DNA of 64,000 nt, taken from Rapana venosa. Taxonomy: Eukaryota > Mollusca > Gastropoda > Neogastropoda > Muricidae. Location of the stretch: positions 50,920,686 to 50,984,685 of the forward strand of contig CM054157.1 in NCBI GenBank assembly GCA_028751875.1, read 5' to 3'. Under the pieces are notes generated by a model. It worked only from the letters and a program-made list of their open reading frames with translations, searched no databases and was not told the DNA's origin. Of the stretch, positions 42,679 through 55,000 are shown in pieces. The stretch's first letter is position 1. Every line of letters starts with the position of its first letter. The position numbers were made by a program, and so were the translations under genes.

Positions 42679-43911
42679 GTGGTCGCCCGGGTTACCAAGG
42701 ACCGCGCCTTCTGTTGCTCATCAGGACAGGGGTCGAAAGTATGCTACTGGTGTAAAACACAACAAAATCCGTGCCAGAAACAACACCATCATTGGCACAT
42801 GAATGTACGGACACTAAGAGCTGCAGGCAAAGTGGAAGAACTGACATATGAGATGTCCAGATATCAATGGCACATCCTTGGGCTCTGCGAAGTCAGGTGG
42901 AAAAACATGGGAGAAACAACGACCCAGGAAGACCACAAACTATACTACAGTGGAAAACAGGATAAACATGAACATGGCGTGGGGTTTCTCGTTCACAAAG
43001 ACACTGTGAACACCGTCATGAGCTGTCAGCCTGTGTCCAGCAGACTTATTACCATCCGCCTGAGAGCAACCCCCTTTAACATAACTGTAGTACAGGCATA
43101 CGCCCCTACATCAGACTGCACAGATGAAACCATAGAAGATATTTATGACCAGCTACAAGAGGTTTTGAATCAAACTCCCAAGAAAGACATCCTTGTTGTG
43201 CAAGGTGACTGGAACGCCAAGGTAGGAGAAGATGCATGGAAAGATTGGGAGGGCGTTTGTGGGCCCCATTGTAATAACCAATCAAGTGAAAGAGGCTTGA
43301 GACTCCTGGAGTTTGCCAGTAATAACCACCTCCAGCTAGTGAATACACTTGGCCCACACAAGAAATCCAGAAAATGGACATGGCATAGCCCAAATGGAGA
43401 ACACCACAACCAAATAGATTATATCATGGTGAAAAGACGGTTTCAGTCTAGCGTTAACATCGCACAGACACGAAGTTTTCCAGGAGCTGACATAGGGAGT
43501 GATCATGATCTTGTGATGATGACTTTCCGACTACGCCTAAAGAAAATCCACAAGCGGAACAACATCAGGATCAAATTTGACCTCGAGAAGCTGAAGGACC
43601 CAGAGGTAGTAGAAATTTTTCAAGCAAGGATAGGTGGAAAGTTTGCAGCACTCACTGTAATAGACTCAGACATAGATACACTGACGAATAGTTTCAATAC
43701 AGCAGTGACTGAAACGGCAAGCGAGCTTCTTGGCAAACACCGACCAGTCAAAAAACCATGGGTCATACCTAACATCCTACAACTATGCGACAAGCATAGA
43801 GAGTTGAAGAAAAAGAAAAATGAAACAAAAGAAAGAGCAGAACAATATAGGGCAGTCAACAAAAGAATCAGGAAGTCCATGACGGAGGCAAAAAGAGAAA
43901 TGGATCGGTGA
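42679..43911 (+). CDS. RTE endonuclease domain (CFDP2-like), N-terminal part of ORF2
   Basis: This is an open frame of 410 residues. The domain starts around HMNVRTLRAAGKVEEL (about 42,797) and shows the apurinic-endonuclease motifs: LGLCEVRW (about 42,880; the metal-binding Glu), VVQAYAPTSD (about 43,090), VQGDWNAKVG (about 43,200; N of the GDxNA motif), and IDYIMVKRRF with GSDHDLV (about 43,418 and 43,497; catalytic Asp-His pair). It nicks target DNA for target-primed reverse transcription. The text is highly like the craniofacial-development-protein-2-like endonucleases of BovB/RTE elements. It ends in a Lys/Arg/Glu-rich linker at TGA 43,909-43,911, caused by a frameshift near 43,890. The true start may be upstream or near 42,797, since the first 35 residues look unrelated. 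Confidence 0.85.
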   Translation: MVARVTKDRAFCCSSGQGSKVCYWCKTQQNPCQKQHHHWHMNVRTLRAAGKVEELTYEMSRYQWHILGLCEVRWKNMGETTTQEDHKLYYSGKQDKHEHGVGFLVHKDTVNTVMSCQPVSSRLITIRLRATPFNITVVQAYAPTSDCTDETIEDIYDQLQEVLNQTPKKDILVVQGDWNAKVGEDAWKDWEGVCGPHCNNQSSERGLRLLEFASNNHLQLVNTLGPHKKSRKWTWHSPNGEHHNQIDYIMVKRRFQSSVNIAQTRSFPGADIGSDHDLVMMTFRLRLKKIHKRNNIRIKFDLEKLKDPEVVEIFQARIGGKFAALTVIDSDIDTLTNSFNTAVTETASELLGKHRPVKKPWVIPNILQLCDKHRELKKKKNETKERAEQYRAVNKRIRKSMTEAKREMDR

Positions 43912-45693
43912 ACAGTGCCAAGACATTGAAGAGAACATCAAGAAAAACAATAGCAAGAAAGCATATCAGCTGGTGAAAGACCTGACTAGCACAAAACATG
44001 GAAAAAGTTTAACAATCCAAGACAAAAATGGGAAGTGTCTCACTGATGACCAGGATATTCTGAACAGATGGACAGAATACTGCCCCGACCTGTATAACTA
44101 TAGAACTGCAGGAGATCCAGAAGTCCTTAATGTACCAGCAAGCAAAGACACAGACAGTCACCCTATCCTCCGAGAAGAAGTGGAAACAGCAGTCAGATCG
44201 CTGAAAAAGGGAAAGTCAGCAGGGGCTGACAACATTCCAGGTGAGTTGGCTCAAGCTGGAGGGGAAGCCATGATCAGCGCCCTACTAAGAATCTGCAACA
44301 AGATCTGACAGACAGGAAAATGGCCAACACCATGGACACAGTCACTCATCATCACCCTCCCCAAGAAAGGAAATCTACAACAATGCCATAATTACTGCAC
44401 AATCAGCCTCATATGCCACCCAAGCAAGGTCATGCTGCAGATAATATTGAATAGATTGAAGTCACAAGCAGAGACCATCATTGCTGAGGAACAAGCAGGT
44501 TTCAGAGCAGGGCGCAGCACAACCGAACAGATATTCAACCTCAGAATACTATGTGAGCGGTACCTTCAACATCAACAAGACCTTTACCACGTATTTATCG
44601 ATTTTAAGAAGGCATTTGACAGGGTGTGGCATGCAGCTTTGTGGGCAACCATGAATTTGTACAGCATCAATGCAAACCTGATCAGAGTCATCAAACAGGT
44701 GTAAAGCGAGGCCACCAGTGCAGTGTACTACAACAACAACATTGGAGAATGGTTTCGAACAACAGTTGGAGTAAGGCAGGGCTGTCTACTCTCACCCACT
44801 CTTTTCAACATCTTCCTTGAGAGAATCATGGCTGATGCACTGGAACATCATGAAGGATCAGTCAGCATTGGTGGCAGAACGATCACAAACCTCCGCTTCG
44901 CAGATGACATTGATGGAATAGCAGATCAGAAAAGAGCTTGCCAGCCTAACAGAACACTTGAATAAGGCCTCCAAAACATACAGCATGGAATCAGTGCAGA
45001 GAAGACCAAACTGATGACTAATAACACCAACGGCATTAGCACTGATATCAGGGTTAATGACCAGAAGCATGGAAACAGTTCAAAGCTTCAAGTACCTGGG
45101 AGCCATCGTATCAGACCAGGGATCCAAGCCAGAAGTAGTATTCAGGACTGCACAGACAATAAACGCACTGTCCAAACTAAACACCATCTGGAGAGATAAA
45201 ATTCTCACTTATCTCCAAGATCAGACTAATGCGCTCCCTTGTCATATCCATATTTCTGTATGCCTGTGAATCATGGACCCTAACTGCAGATTTGGAGAGA
45301 AGAGTACAGGCGGTGGAGATGAGATGCTTTCGGAGACTCCTTGGCATCTCCTACAAAGACCACATAAGCAACGAAAGCGTGCATAACAGAATCCAGCAAA
45401 CAATTGGACCATATGAGAACCTTCTAACGATCGTGAAAAAACGTAAACTTAAATGGTATGGGCATGTCACAAGATCCAAAGGACTTGCAAAGACAGTTTT
45501 ACAAGGCACTGTCCAGGGAGGAAGAAGAAGAGGCAGACCAAGGAAGAGCTGGGAGGATAGCATCAGCGAATGGACAGGCCTAGAACTCAACAAAACCCTG
45601 AGAAAGGCAGAACAGAGAGAGGAATGGAGGGAACTGGTTGTTGAGTCTTTGAGGGTGCCCCCACGGTCGTCAGACTACGGGACAGATAGATAG
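43880..45693 (+). pseudogene. RTE reverse transcriptase and C-terminal domain, multiply broken
   Basis: It continues the element after the frameshift. RT motifs in order: LKKGKSAGADNIPGEL (about 44,200), then a TGA at 44,306-44,308 replacing the Trp of KIWQTG; AEEQAGFRAGRSTTEQ (about 44,483); HVFIDFKKAFDRVW (about 44,587); a TAA at 44,702-44,704; GVRQGCLLSPTLFN (about 44,768); and LRFADDIDG (about 44,892), the catalytic FADD. Further frameshifts lie near 44,930, 44,990 and 45,068, and SFKYLGAIVSDQGS (about 45,081) is in yet another frame. The last open frame (45,229-45,693) has RSLVISIFLYACESWTLTAD, KRKLKWYGHV and GRRRGRPRKSWED, the usual end of these elements. No functional protein can be made. 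Confidence 0.85.
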
Positions 45694-45696
45694 AGA

Positions 45697-48236
45697 TAGA
45701 AAGTACTGGTCTGCCATTTAGTCTTGCTGAAGTACTGGTGTACCATTTAGTCTTGCTGCAGTACTGGTGTACCATTTAGTCTTGCTGAAGTAGTGGTCTG
45801 CCATTTTTGCTGAAGTACCGGTGTACCATTTAGTCTTGCTGAAGTACTGGTGTACCATTTAGTCTCGCTGAAGTACTGGTCTGCCATTCTTGCTGAAGTA
45901 CTGGTGTACCATTTAGTCTTGCTGAAGTACTGGTGTACCATTTAGTCTTGCTGAAGTACTGGTGTACAATTTAGTCTTGTTGAAGTACTGGTGTGGCATG
46001 TAGTCGTGCTGAAGTACTGGTGTAGTATTTAGTCTTGCTGAAGTAGTGGTGGAACATTTAGTCTTGCTGAAGTACAGGTATGTCATTTAGTTTTCCTGAA
46101 GTACTGGTCTGTTGTTAGGTTTGGTGAAATACTGGTGTGCCATTTAAGCTTGGTGAAGTATTGGTCTTCCATGTAGTCTTCCTAAAGCACTGGTGTACCA
46201 TTTAGTCTTGCTGAATTACTGGTTTGTCAGTTAGTCTTGCTGAAGTACTGGTCTACCGTTAGGTTTGAAGAAGTACTGGTCTGGCATTTAGTCTTGCTGA
46301 AGTACTGGTCTGCTATTTAGTCTTGCTGAAATACTGGTCTGCCATTTAGTCTTATTGATATACTAGTTTACTATTTAGTCTTGCTGAAGTACTGGTGTAC
46401 CATGTAGTCTTGCTGAAGTACTAGTGTACCATTTAGTCTTGCTGAAGTACTGGTCTGCCATTTAATCTTGCTGAAGTACTAGTCTGCCATTTAGTCTTGC
46501 TGAAGTACTGGTGTACCATTTAATCTTGCTGAAGTACTGGTGTACCATTTAGTCTTGCTGAAGTACTGGTAAACCATTTAGTCTTGCTGAAGTACTGGTG
46601 TACCATTTAATCTTGCTAAAGTACTGGGCTGCCATTTTCGCTGAAGTACTGGTGTACCATTTAGTCTTGCTGAAGTACTGGTGTACCCTTTAGTCTTGCT
46701 GAAGTACTGGTGTATCATTTAGTCTTGCTGAAGTACTGGTGTACCCTTTAGTCTTGCTGAAGTACTGGTGTATCATTTAGTGTTGCTGAAGCACTGTTCT
46801 GCCATTTTTGCTGAAGTACTGGTGTACTTTTTAGTCTTGCTGAAGTACTGGTGTACCAATTAGTTTTTGCGAAGTACTTGTGTACCATTCAGTCCTGCTG
46901 AGGTACTGGTGTACCATTTAGTGTTGCTGAGGTACTGGTGTACCATTTAGTTTTGCTGAAGTACTGGCCTGCCATTTTTGCTGAAGTACTGGTGTACCAT
47001 TTAGTGTTGCTGAGGTACTGGTGTACCATTTAGTCTTGCTAAAGTACTGGTGTAGCATTTAGTGTTGCTAAAGCACTGGTCTGCCATTTTTTGTGAAGTA
47101 CTGGTGTACCATTTAGTCTTGCTGAAGTACTGGTGTGCCATTTAGTCTTGCTGAAATACTGGTGTACCATTTACTCTTACTGAAGTACTGGTGTACCATT
47201 TAGTCTTGCTGAGATACTGGTGTACCATTTAGTTTTGCTGAGGTATTGGTGTACCATTTAGTCTTATTGAAGTACTTGTGTACCAGTTAGTCATGCTGAA
47301 GTACTGGTGTAGCCTTTAGTGTTGCTAAAGCACTGGTCTGCCATTTTTTGTGAAGTACTGGTGTACCGTTTCGTCTTGCTACAGTACTGGTCTACCGTTT
47401 AGTCTTGCTGAAGTACTGGTGTACCATTTATTCTTGCTGATTTACTGGTGTACCATTTAGTCTTGCTGAAGTACTGGTGTACCATTTAGTCTTGCTGAAG
47501 TATATGTGTATTATTAATCTTGCTGAGGTACTGATGTACAATTTTGTCTTGCTGAAGTACTGGTCTTTCTTTTTTGCTGAACTGCTGGTTTACCGTTTAG
47601 TCTTGCTGAAGTACTGGTGTACCATTTAGTCTTGCTGAAGTACTGGTGTAGCATTTAGTTTTAATGAAGAACAGGTGTACCATTTAGTCTTCCTGAAGTT
47701 CTGGTATGCCATTTAGTCTTGCTGAAGTTTTGGTCTTCCTAAAGTACTGGTGTGCCATTTAGTCTTGCTGATTTACTTGTCTGCCATTTAGTCTTGCTGA
47801 AGTACTGGTATGCCATTTTTGCTGAAGTACTGGTGTACCATTTAGTCTTGCTGAAGTACTGGTGTACCATTTAGTCTTGCTGAAGTACTGGTGTACGATT
47901 TAGTCTTGCTGTATTACTGGTCTGCCATTAAGTCTTGCTGAAGTAATGGTCTGCCATTAGTCTTACTATTTAGTCTTGCTGAAGTACTGGTGTACCATTT
48001 AGTTTTGCTGAAGTGCTGGTGCACCATTTAGTCTTGCTGAAGTACTTGTGTACCATTTAGTTTTGCCGAAGTACTGGTCTACCATTTAGTCTTGCTGAGG
48101 TACTGGTGTACCATTTAGTCTTGCTGAAGTACTGCTCTGCCATTTAGTCTTGCTGAAGTACTGGTCTGCTATTAGTCTTGCTGAAATTGTGGTCTGTCAT
48201 TTAATCTTGCTGAAGTACTGGTCTGCCATTTAGTCT
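45697..48236. repeat. 29-bp satellite array, segment 2
   Basis: Clean monomers of both classes. The block from about 46,888 to 48,060 duplicates about 41,111-42,170 with very high identity, including the rare TTCAGTCCTG and CATTAGTCTTACTATTTAG variants. Confidence 0.95.
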
Positions 48237-49016
48237 TGCCAGCCTAACAGAACACTTGAATAAGGCCTCCAAAACATACGGCATGGAAATCAGTGCAGAG
48301 AAGACCAAACTGATGACTAATAACACCAACGGCATTAGCACTGATATCAGGGTTAATGACCAGAAGCTGGAAACAGTTCAAAGCTTCAAGTACCTGGGAG
48401 CCATTGTATCAGACCAGGGATCCTAGCCAGAAGTAGTATGCAGGACTGCCAGCAATAACGCTTTTTTCCAAAATAAAAAAACATCTGGGGGAGAAAAAAA
48501 AAATCTCGCTTTTCCCCCAAAATCAAAAATGCGTCCTTTGTTTATATCCATATTTCTGTATGGCCCGTGAATCATGGGCCCAAAATGGATTTGGGGGGAA
48601 AAAGTACAGGCGGGGGAAAATGGGATGCTTTCAAAGACTCCCGGAAACTCCAAAAAAGAAAACATAAGCAAACGAACGCGTGCATAAAAAGGGAAAAAAG
48701 CAAACCATTTTGGAACCCCATGAAAACCTTTTTAACATGTGAAAAGCGTTTAAAAATTAAAAAGGGTATGGGCATGCACAAAATCCAAAAAGGGCTTTCA
48801 AAGACAGTTTTTACAAAAGGGACCCATCCCAAGGGGGAAGAAGTAGAGGCAGCCAAGGAAAAGCTGGGGGGTAACATCAGCGAAGGACAGGCCCCAAACT
48901 CAACAAAACCCCAGAAAGGGGAGAACTGAGAGGAATGGAGGGAAATGGTTTTTTGATCTTTGAGGGTGCCCCCCCGGTCGTCAGAAATAAAGGGACAGAA
49001 AAGACAGATAGATAGA
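48237..49016 (+). mobile_element. second RTE copy, 3' part only
   Basis: It begins at CCAGCCTAACAGAACACTTG, equivalent to about 44,940 of the first copy, and runs to the GATAGATAG tail. The first about 190 bp are almost identical to copy 1 and keep a better frame (ATGGAAATC where copy 1 has ATGGAATC). From about 48,430 the sequence suddenly fills with homopolymer errors (CCCCC, GGGGG, AAAAAA). The satellite-element junction has the shared bases CTTGCC. Confidence 0.8.
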
Positions 49017-52000
49017 AAAGGGCTGGTTAAACCCTTTAGTCCCGTGAAGTATGGTTTTACCATTTAGTCTTGGGTGAAGTACTGGGGGTACCTTTGTCTT
49101 GTGACGTAATGGTTAACCCCCTTTTGTCTTTTCTGAAGTACTGGTGTACCCTTTAGCTTGGGGAAAGTCTATTGTAATTTCTTTTTTTTCTTCTGAAACT
49201 TCTCTTTTCTTTAAAGGGTTTCCCCACTTATTCCCGGAAGATGGCCGTCAAGGTGAAAAGGTTTTAAGGGAATGGAAAGGCTTGTAGGGGCATTTGGCTT
49301 CTGGAAAGGGGTTTTAGTTGAAGTTTTGGCTTTTGTTAGTCGGTGAAACCTTGCTTGTGAAGACGGGGGTAACGGCCTGAAAACGGGCCCAAATTTTTTG
49401 GGAAAGGTTCCTTTTTTTTGAAACGGGTCTTTTCTTTCTGGGGGGGTTTTGGGGGGGGGGGGGGGGGGGGGGGTTCAAACCAAAACTTTTCCATTTTCTT
49501 GGTGAAATACTTTTCCTTTGTCTTTAATTTTGGGGCCCCTTCCCCCTTTAAATACCCTTGGGGAAAAGGGGTAATTTTGCTGCTGAAGTATGGTGTACCA
49601 CTTTTCTTGCTGAAGTACGGGCTTCATTTTTGTTGCTGAAGACTGGTGACCCTTTGTTTTTTTTGGTGTCTGGTGATCTTTAGGGGTTGCTAAGTCGCTT
49701 ACCCTTTGGGCTTGCTGAATACGGGCTGCCATTTTTGTCTTGCTAAAGTACTGGGGACCATTTTGTCTTGCTGAAGTACTGGTGTCCTTTAGTCTTGCTG
49801 AAGTATGGCGTCATTAGTTTGGAAGAGTGGTTTTCCATTTTTTGAAGTACGGGTGTACCATTTAGTCTTACTGAAATACGGGGTTTCCCTTTAGATTTGC
49901 TTTAATATTTTGTACCATTTAGTTTTGCTGAAATACTAGTGTACCATTCGTCTTGCTGAGGTACTGGGGTACCATTTTTTTTTAGTTGCTGAAGTACTGG
50001 GTACCCTTTGCCTTCCCAAAATATTGTGTCCCTTTAGTATCCTGAAGTATGGTCTGCCTTTTTTTTTAAATCCGGTGTACCATTTTGTCTGCTGGTCTGA
50101 TTTCCTTTTTGTCTGTGAAGTACTGGTTTAGCATTAGTCTTGATAATTTTGTCTGCATTTAGTCTTGCTAAAGTACCCCTGTACTATTTGTCCGAAGTAC
50201 TAGTGTACATTCGTCTTTCTGCGCTCTGGGAACCCCTTTTGTCTTGCGGTATGTGTACCCCTTTAGTCTTGCGAAGTACTGGTCGTCATTTTTGTCTTGC
50301 TGAATACTTGTGTACCACTTCTTCTTTTCTGAAGTACTTGCGTCATTTAGTCTTGCTGAAGTACTGGTGTACCATTTCGTCTTTCTGAAGTATGGTTCCC
50401 TTCTTCTTGGAAAATACTGGGTTTCATTTTTGTCTTGCTGAAGTCTGGTCCATTTATACTTTCTGAAGTACTGGTGTACCTTTATTCTTTTGAAGTACTG
50501 GTCTGTCATTTAGTCTTGCTGAATAGGGTTTTCCCCTTTTGCTGAATACAGGTGTCCATTTATCTTACTAAGTATGGTATACCATTTAGATTTGCTTAAG
50601 TACTTGTGTACCATTTAGTCTTGCTTAAGTAGTAGTGTACCATTCAGTCTTGCTGAGGTACTGGTGTACCATTTAGTCTTGCTGAAGTACTGGTGTACCA
50701 TTTAGTCTTCCTAAAGTACTTGTGTACCATTTAGTATCGCTGAAGTACTGGTCTGCCTCTTTTGTTGAAGTACCGGTGTACCATTTAGTCTTGCTGAAGT
50801 ACTGATGTACCATTTAGTCTTGCTGAACTACTGGTGTAGCATGTAGTCTTGCTGAAGTACTGGTCTGCTATTTAGTCTTGCTGAAGTACCGGTGTACTAT
50901 TTAGTTTTGCTGAAGTACTAGTGTATCATTCAGTCTTGCTGCGCCATTGGTATACCATTTAGTCTTGCTGAAGTACTGGTGTACCATTTAGTCTTGCTGA
51001 AAAACGGCCTGCCATTTAGTCTATGAAAAACTGGTCTGCCAGGTTTGTGAAATGTGTAGCTTTTTTCTTTTGAAGTTTGGTATCCATTTAGTCTTACTGA
51101 GGTACTGGTTCCATTTTGTCTTGCTGAAGTACGGTGTAGCATTTATCCTGTGAAGTATGGTGTACTATTTAGTCTTGTGAAATACTATGTATCTTCAGTC
51201 TTTTGGCTACTGGTTACTTTGTCTTTCTGAATATGGGTACCATTTAGTCTTGCCCGATACTGGGGTTTGCATGTAGTCTTGGAAGTACGGGTACCATTTA
51301 GTCCCCTTTTGAATATGGTGTACCATTTGTCTTGCTGAAATACAGCTCTGCCATTATTTCCTGAAGTAGGTCCCCGCCGATATGTTGCTGAGGGTTTTGG
51401 TTGGCATTTTCTTGCTGAAGTAGTGGTCTGCCTGTATCTTCCTGAAGTACGGGGTACCCTTTAGCTTGCTGAGTACTGGGCTGTTTGTGTCTTTTTGAAA
51501 ATACTGACAAAACCCTTAGTTTGCTGAAGTATGGGCTACAATTAGTTTTTTTGAAATACTAGTCTGCCTTTATCTTGCTGAAAATACTGGGGGTACAAAT
51601 TTTTGCTTGCGAAGTCTGGTGTACCTTTTTGTCTTGCTGAAATACTGGGGTACCATTTTAGTCTTGCTGAATGCTGGCTGTCATTTTTCTTGCTGAAGTT
51701 GGTCTGCCATTATCTTGTGAAGTCTGTTAAAACCCTTTGTCTTGTGGGAAAAAGGTTACCCTTTTGTCTTTCTGAAAAACTGGGGAATTTAGTCTTCGAA
51801 GTTCTGGTGTACTATTTAGTCTTGCTGAAGTACTGTGTATCTTTAGTCTTGCTGTAGACGGTAAACCATTTTGTCTTGCTGAATATGGTGTACCATTTAG
51901 TCTTGCTGAATATGGGGTACCATTTGAAACGCTGAAGTACTGGTCTGCCATTTTTGCTGAAATACCGGGGACCATTTATCTTGTGAAGTTGGTGTCCATT

Positions 52001-55000
52001 TTTTTCTTGCCCCATATGGGGGTAGCTGTAGCTTTTTTTAAGTACTGGGTAAAAATTTTTGCTTGCCCGGTATGGTGTAGCATTTTTTTGTGAAGTAGGT
52101 GTCCATTTTGTTTAGGTATGGTAGGAGAGTTTGTGAAGAAAGTTGATTTTGTTTTTAAAGCCCGGGGGGGTTTTTGGTATGGGGGGAAGTTTCCGATTTG
52201 GGTTATTTTCTTGCCATATGGTGTACCATTTTGTCTTGCTAAGTAGTCTGCCATTTTTGTTAAACGGGTGGATTTTGTTTTCTGAAAAATGGGTCCATTT
52301 AGTTTTTTTAAGTATGGTTGCCCCTTTTTGTCTCTAGTACTGGTGTCCTTTTTTCTTGTGAAGGGCTGGTTTCCATTTTTGCTGGGGCTGGGGTATATTA
52401 GTTGCTGAATACTGGTACAATTAGTTTTGTGAAAACCCTTTTCCATTGTCTTCGGAAAATGGGTTTCCATTTAATCTTGTAAAATCTGGTTCCCTTTTTT
52501 TGAAGTACTGGTTCCATTTTTCTCTGAAGAAGGGGGTTTCAATTTGTTTTCTGAGTACTGGTTCCATTTAGTTTCGAAAAACTGGTCTGCAAATTATCTT
52601 GGCGGGACTGGCTGCCATTTTTTTTTGGGTTTGGTTACCATTACGGGTGAAGACTGGTTACTTTTAGTCTTCTGAAGTACTGGTGTGCATTTGTTGTGAA
52701 AAGTCTGGGGATTTTTTTCGGGGCTACCTTAGCTTTCTGGTACGGGTTTTCCATTTTTGCCCTTTTGGGAATTTTTTTTTGATTTAGTCTTGCTGAAGAC
52801 TTGTTAAATTTTGTTTTTTGAAGTACGGTGTCCCTTTTTTGCTGAAGTTGGTTTTCTTTAGTCTTTCTGAAGTATGGTTTTAACTTTTGCGGTAAGGGTT
52901 TTTACATTTAGTCTTCTGAATATGGGTTCCTTTAGTTTTTAAATCTGGTTCCTTTGTCTTGCTGAAGTACAGTGTCCATTCGTCTTTCTGAGTATGGTTT
53001 CCAATTTTTTTCTGAAAACGGGTACCAATTTTGTCTTCTAAAATATTTACCATTTTTAAAATTTCCTTTTTTTAAGTACTGACCATTTAGTCTTGTAAGT
53101 ACTGGGTACCATTTTTCTTGCCCCCTACTGGTGTACCATTTTTTCTTGCGGGAAATATGGTGTACCCTTTAGTCTTTAAGTCCTTGCCCTTTAGTTTTGA
53201 AGTAGGGGCTGCCTTTTTTTGAGGTTTTTGGTGTAAATTTTTTTGCGAATATGGTTGCCCTTTGCTTCCGATACTGGGGTACCATTTGTTTCCCGAAGTA
53301 CTTTTTTAGCTTGTTTTTAAATCGGTCTCCTTTGGTTTTGAAGTATGGCTTGGTTTTGTTTTTCTGAAAATTATGGTTGCATTTAGTCTTGCTGAATTGG
53401 TTCCTTTATTTTCTGAATATGGTGTACCATTTGTCTTCTGAAGTATTTCCCTTTGTTTGTAATCTTTGTTTTGGGCTTTCTAATTTTATTTTTTGCTAAG
53501 TACTTTTTCCCTTTTTTCGTTTAGGGATTTTTTTGAAGTACCGTTCCATTTGTCTTGCTGAGTACTGGTGTACCCTTTGTCTGCCGAGATGGTGACATTG
53601 TCTTGCTGAATACTGGTGTAACCCTTTAGTCTTTTCCCCCGTCTGTTGCATTAGTCTTGCTGAAATAGGGTCCCCATTTAGTCTTGCCCAGTACGGGGGG
53701 CCCTTAGTCTTGCGAAGTACGCCTGCCATTTTTTCCGAATTTCCGGTTCCAAGGTTTTCTGAGGGTTTGGTGTCCATTTGTCTTTCGAAATATGTTGCAT
53801 GTATCTTGCTGAGTACTGGGGTACCATTTAGTCTTTGGCCCGAGTATGGTGTAGATTTTTGGGTTTTCTGAATACTGGTGTCCATTTAGTTTTGGGAAAT
53901 ACGGTTGCATTTTTCTTCCCGAAGTAGGGTTTTCCATTTAATTTTGATTCGGTGTCCATTTTTTTTGCTGAGGTTTTTGGGGTTCCATTTAGTCTGCTGA
54001 AGTTTGTTCCAATTTTTTTTGGGGGAAAAATTCCTTTTCTTGAAATACGGTTTCCTTTAGTCTTGCGAAAATACTGGTCGCCATTTTTTTTAAGTATGGT
54101 TTTTAAAATTTTTTGCTGAAAATGGGGTAGCATTTAGTTTTTGAAGTACGGGGCCATTTGTTTTTCTGAAAATGTTGCAAATTTTTCTTGCTGGGCTGGT
54201 TCCATTATCTTGCTTGTACTGGGGTTTCCATTTAGTCTTGTGAAATACTGTGTCATTTGTTTTGCTGAAGAAAGGGGAATTAAATTTGGGAAATGGTCTG
54301 GCATTTTTTTCAATGCGGGGGTTACTTTTTGGTCTTTTTCCATTTTTTGAAATTTTCTGTTTCCCTTTATCTTTTTGAAGACTTGTGTAGCATTTTGTTT
54401 TTGAAATTCTGGTTCCATTTTGTTTTGCCTTTTTTTAAAAACTGGTTGCATTTTGTCTTGCTTTTTAAAATGGTCTGCCCTTTTTTGGTCCTTCTTTTTT
54501 TGGTAAGGTGTCCATTATCTTGTGAAGACTGTGTACCTTTTTTTTAAAGGGGCTTTTGCTGAGTATGGTTTTTTTCCCCAATTAGGGTTTTGTTTTTAAA
54601 ATACTGGTCTGCCCTTTTTTGCTGAAGTCTGGTTCCTTTTTGTCTTCTAAGTAGGGGTACTTTACTTGCTGAAATATTGTACCATTTTGTCTTGTGAAGT
54701 ATTTTGCAATTTTTTGAAATCTGGTTACCATTTATCTTTCGAAAAATTTGTCTTCTAAGACGGTTTCCATTTTTGTCTTCTGGTACTGGTCTGGGCCTTT
54801 TTAAAATTTGGTGAAATTTTTCTTTTAAATTGGGCCTTTTTGTGAAGTATTGTGTAATTTTCTTCTGAAGTACTGGTGTACATTTTTTTTGGGGTAAGGT
54901 GTACCCTTTTTCTTGCTAAGTTCTGGTTTCCCTTTTGTTGCAAATTTTTGGTTTTAAAAATTTGGGCCTTTTTTGATTTTCTGTCTGCCTTTGCTGCTGA

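Larger units (their letters stand above)
42507..45696 (+). mobile_element. RTE-clade non-LTR retrotransposon, near full length, defective
   Basis: It starts at GTACTGGTC followed by ATGTCAGAGACTCC and ends in GGGACAGATAGATAGAGATAG, a short GATA tail, then returns to the satellite with AGTACTGGTC. It has a 5' region of about 170 bp containing GATGGGCTCCGCCAGG, an apurinic endonuclease, a reverse transcriptase and a C-terminal domain. RTE elements have one long ORF and short tandem 3' tails. Frameshifts and stops make it non-functional. The AGTACTGGTC flanks could be the target duplication, but the satellite period makes this ambiguous. Confidence 0.85.

Noticed and set aside
42507..45696. Independent full target-site duplication for the RTE
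   Set aside because: AGTACTGGTC on both sides is also what adjacent satellite monomers give, so the duplication cannot be distinguished from the repeat period.
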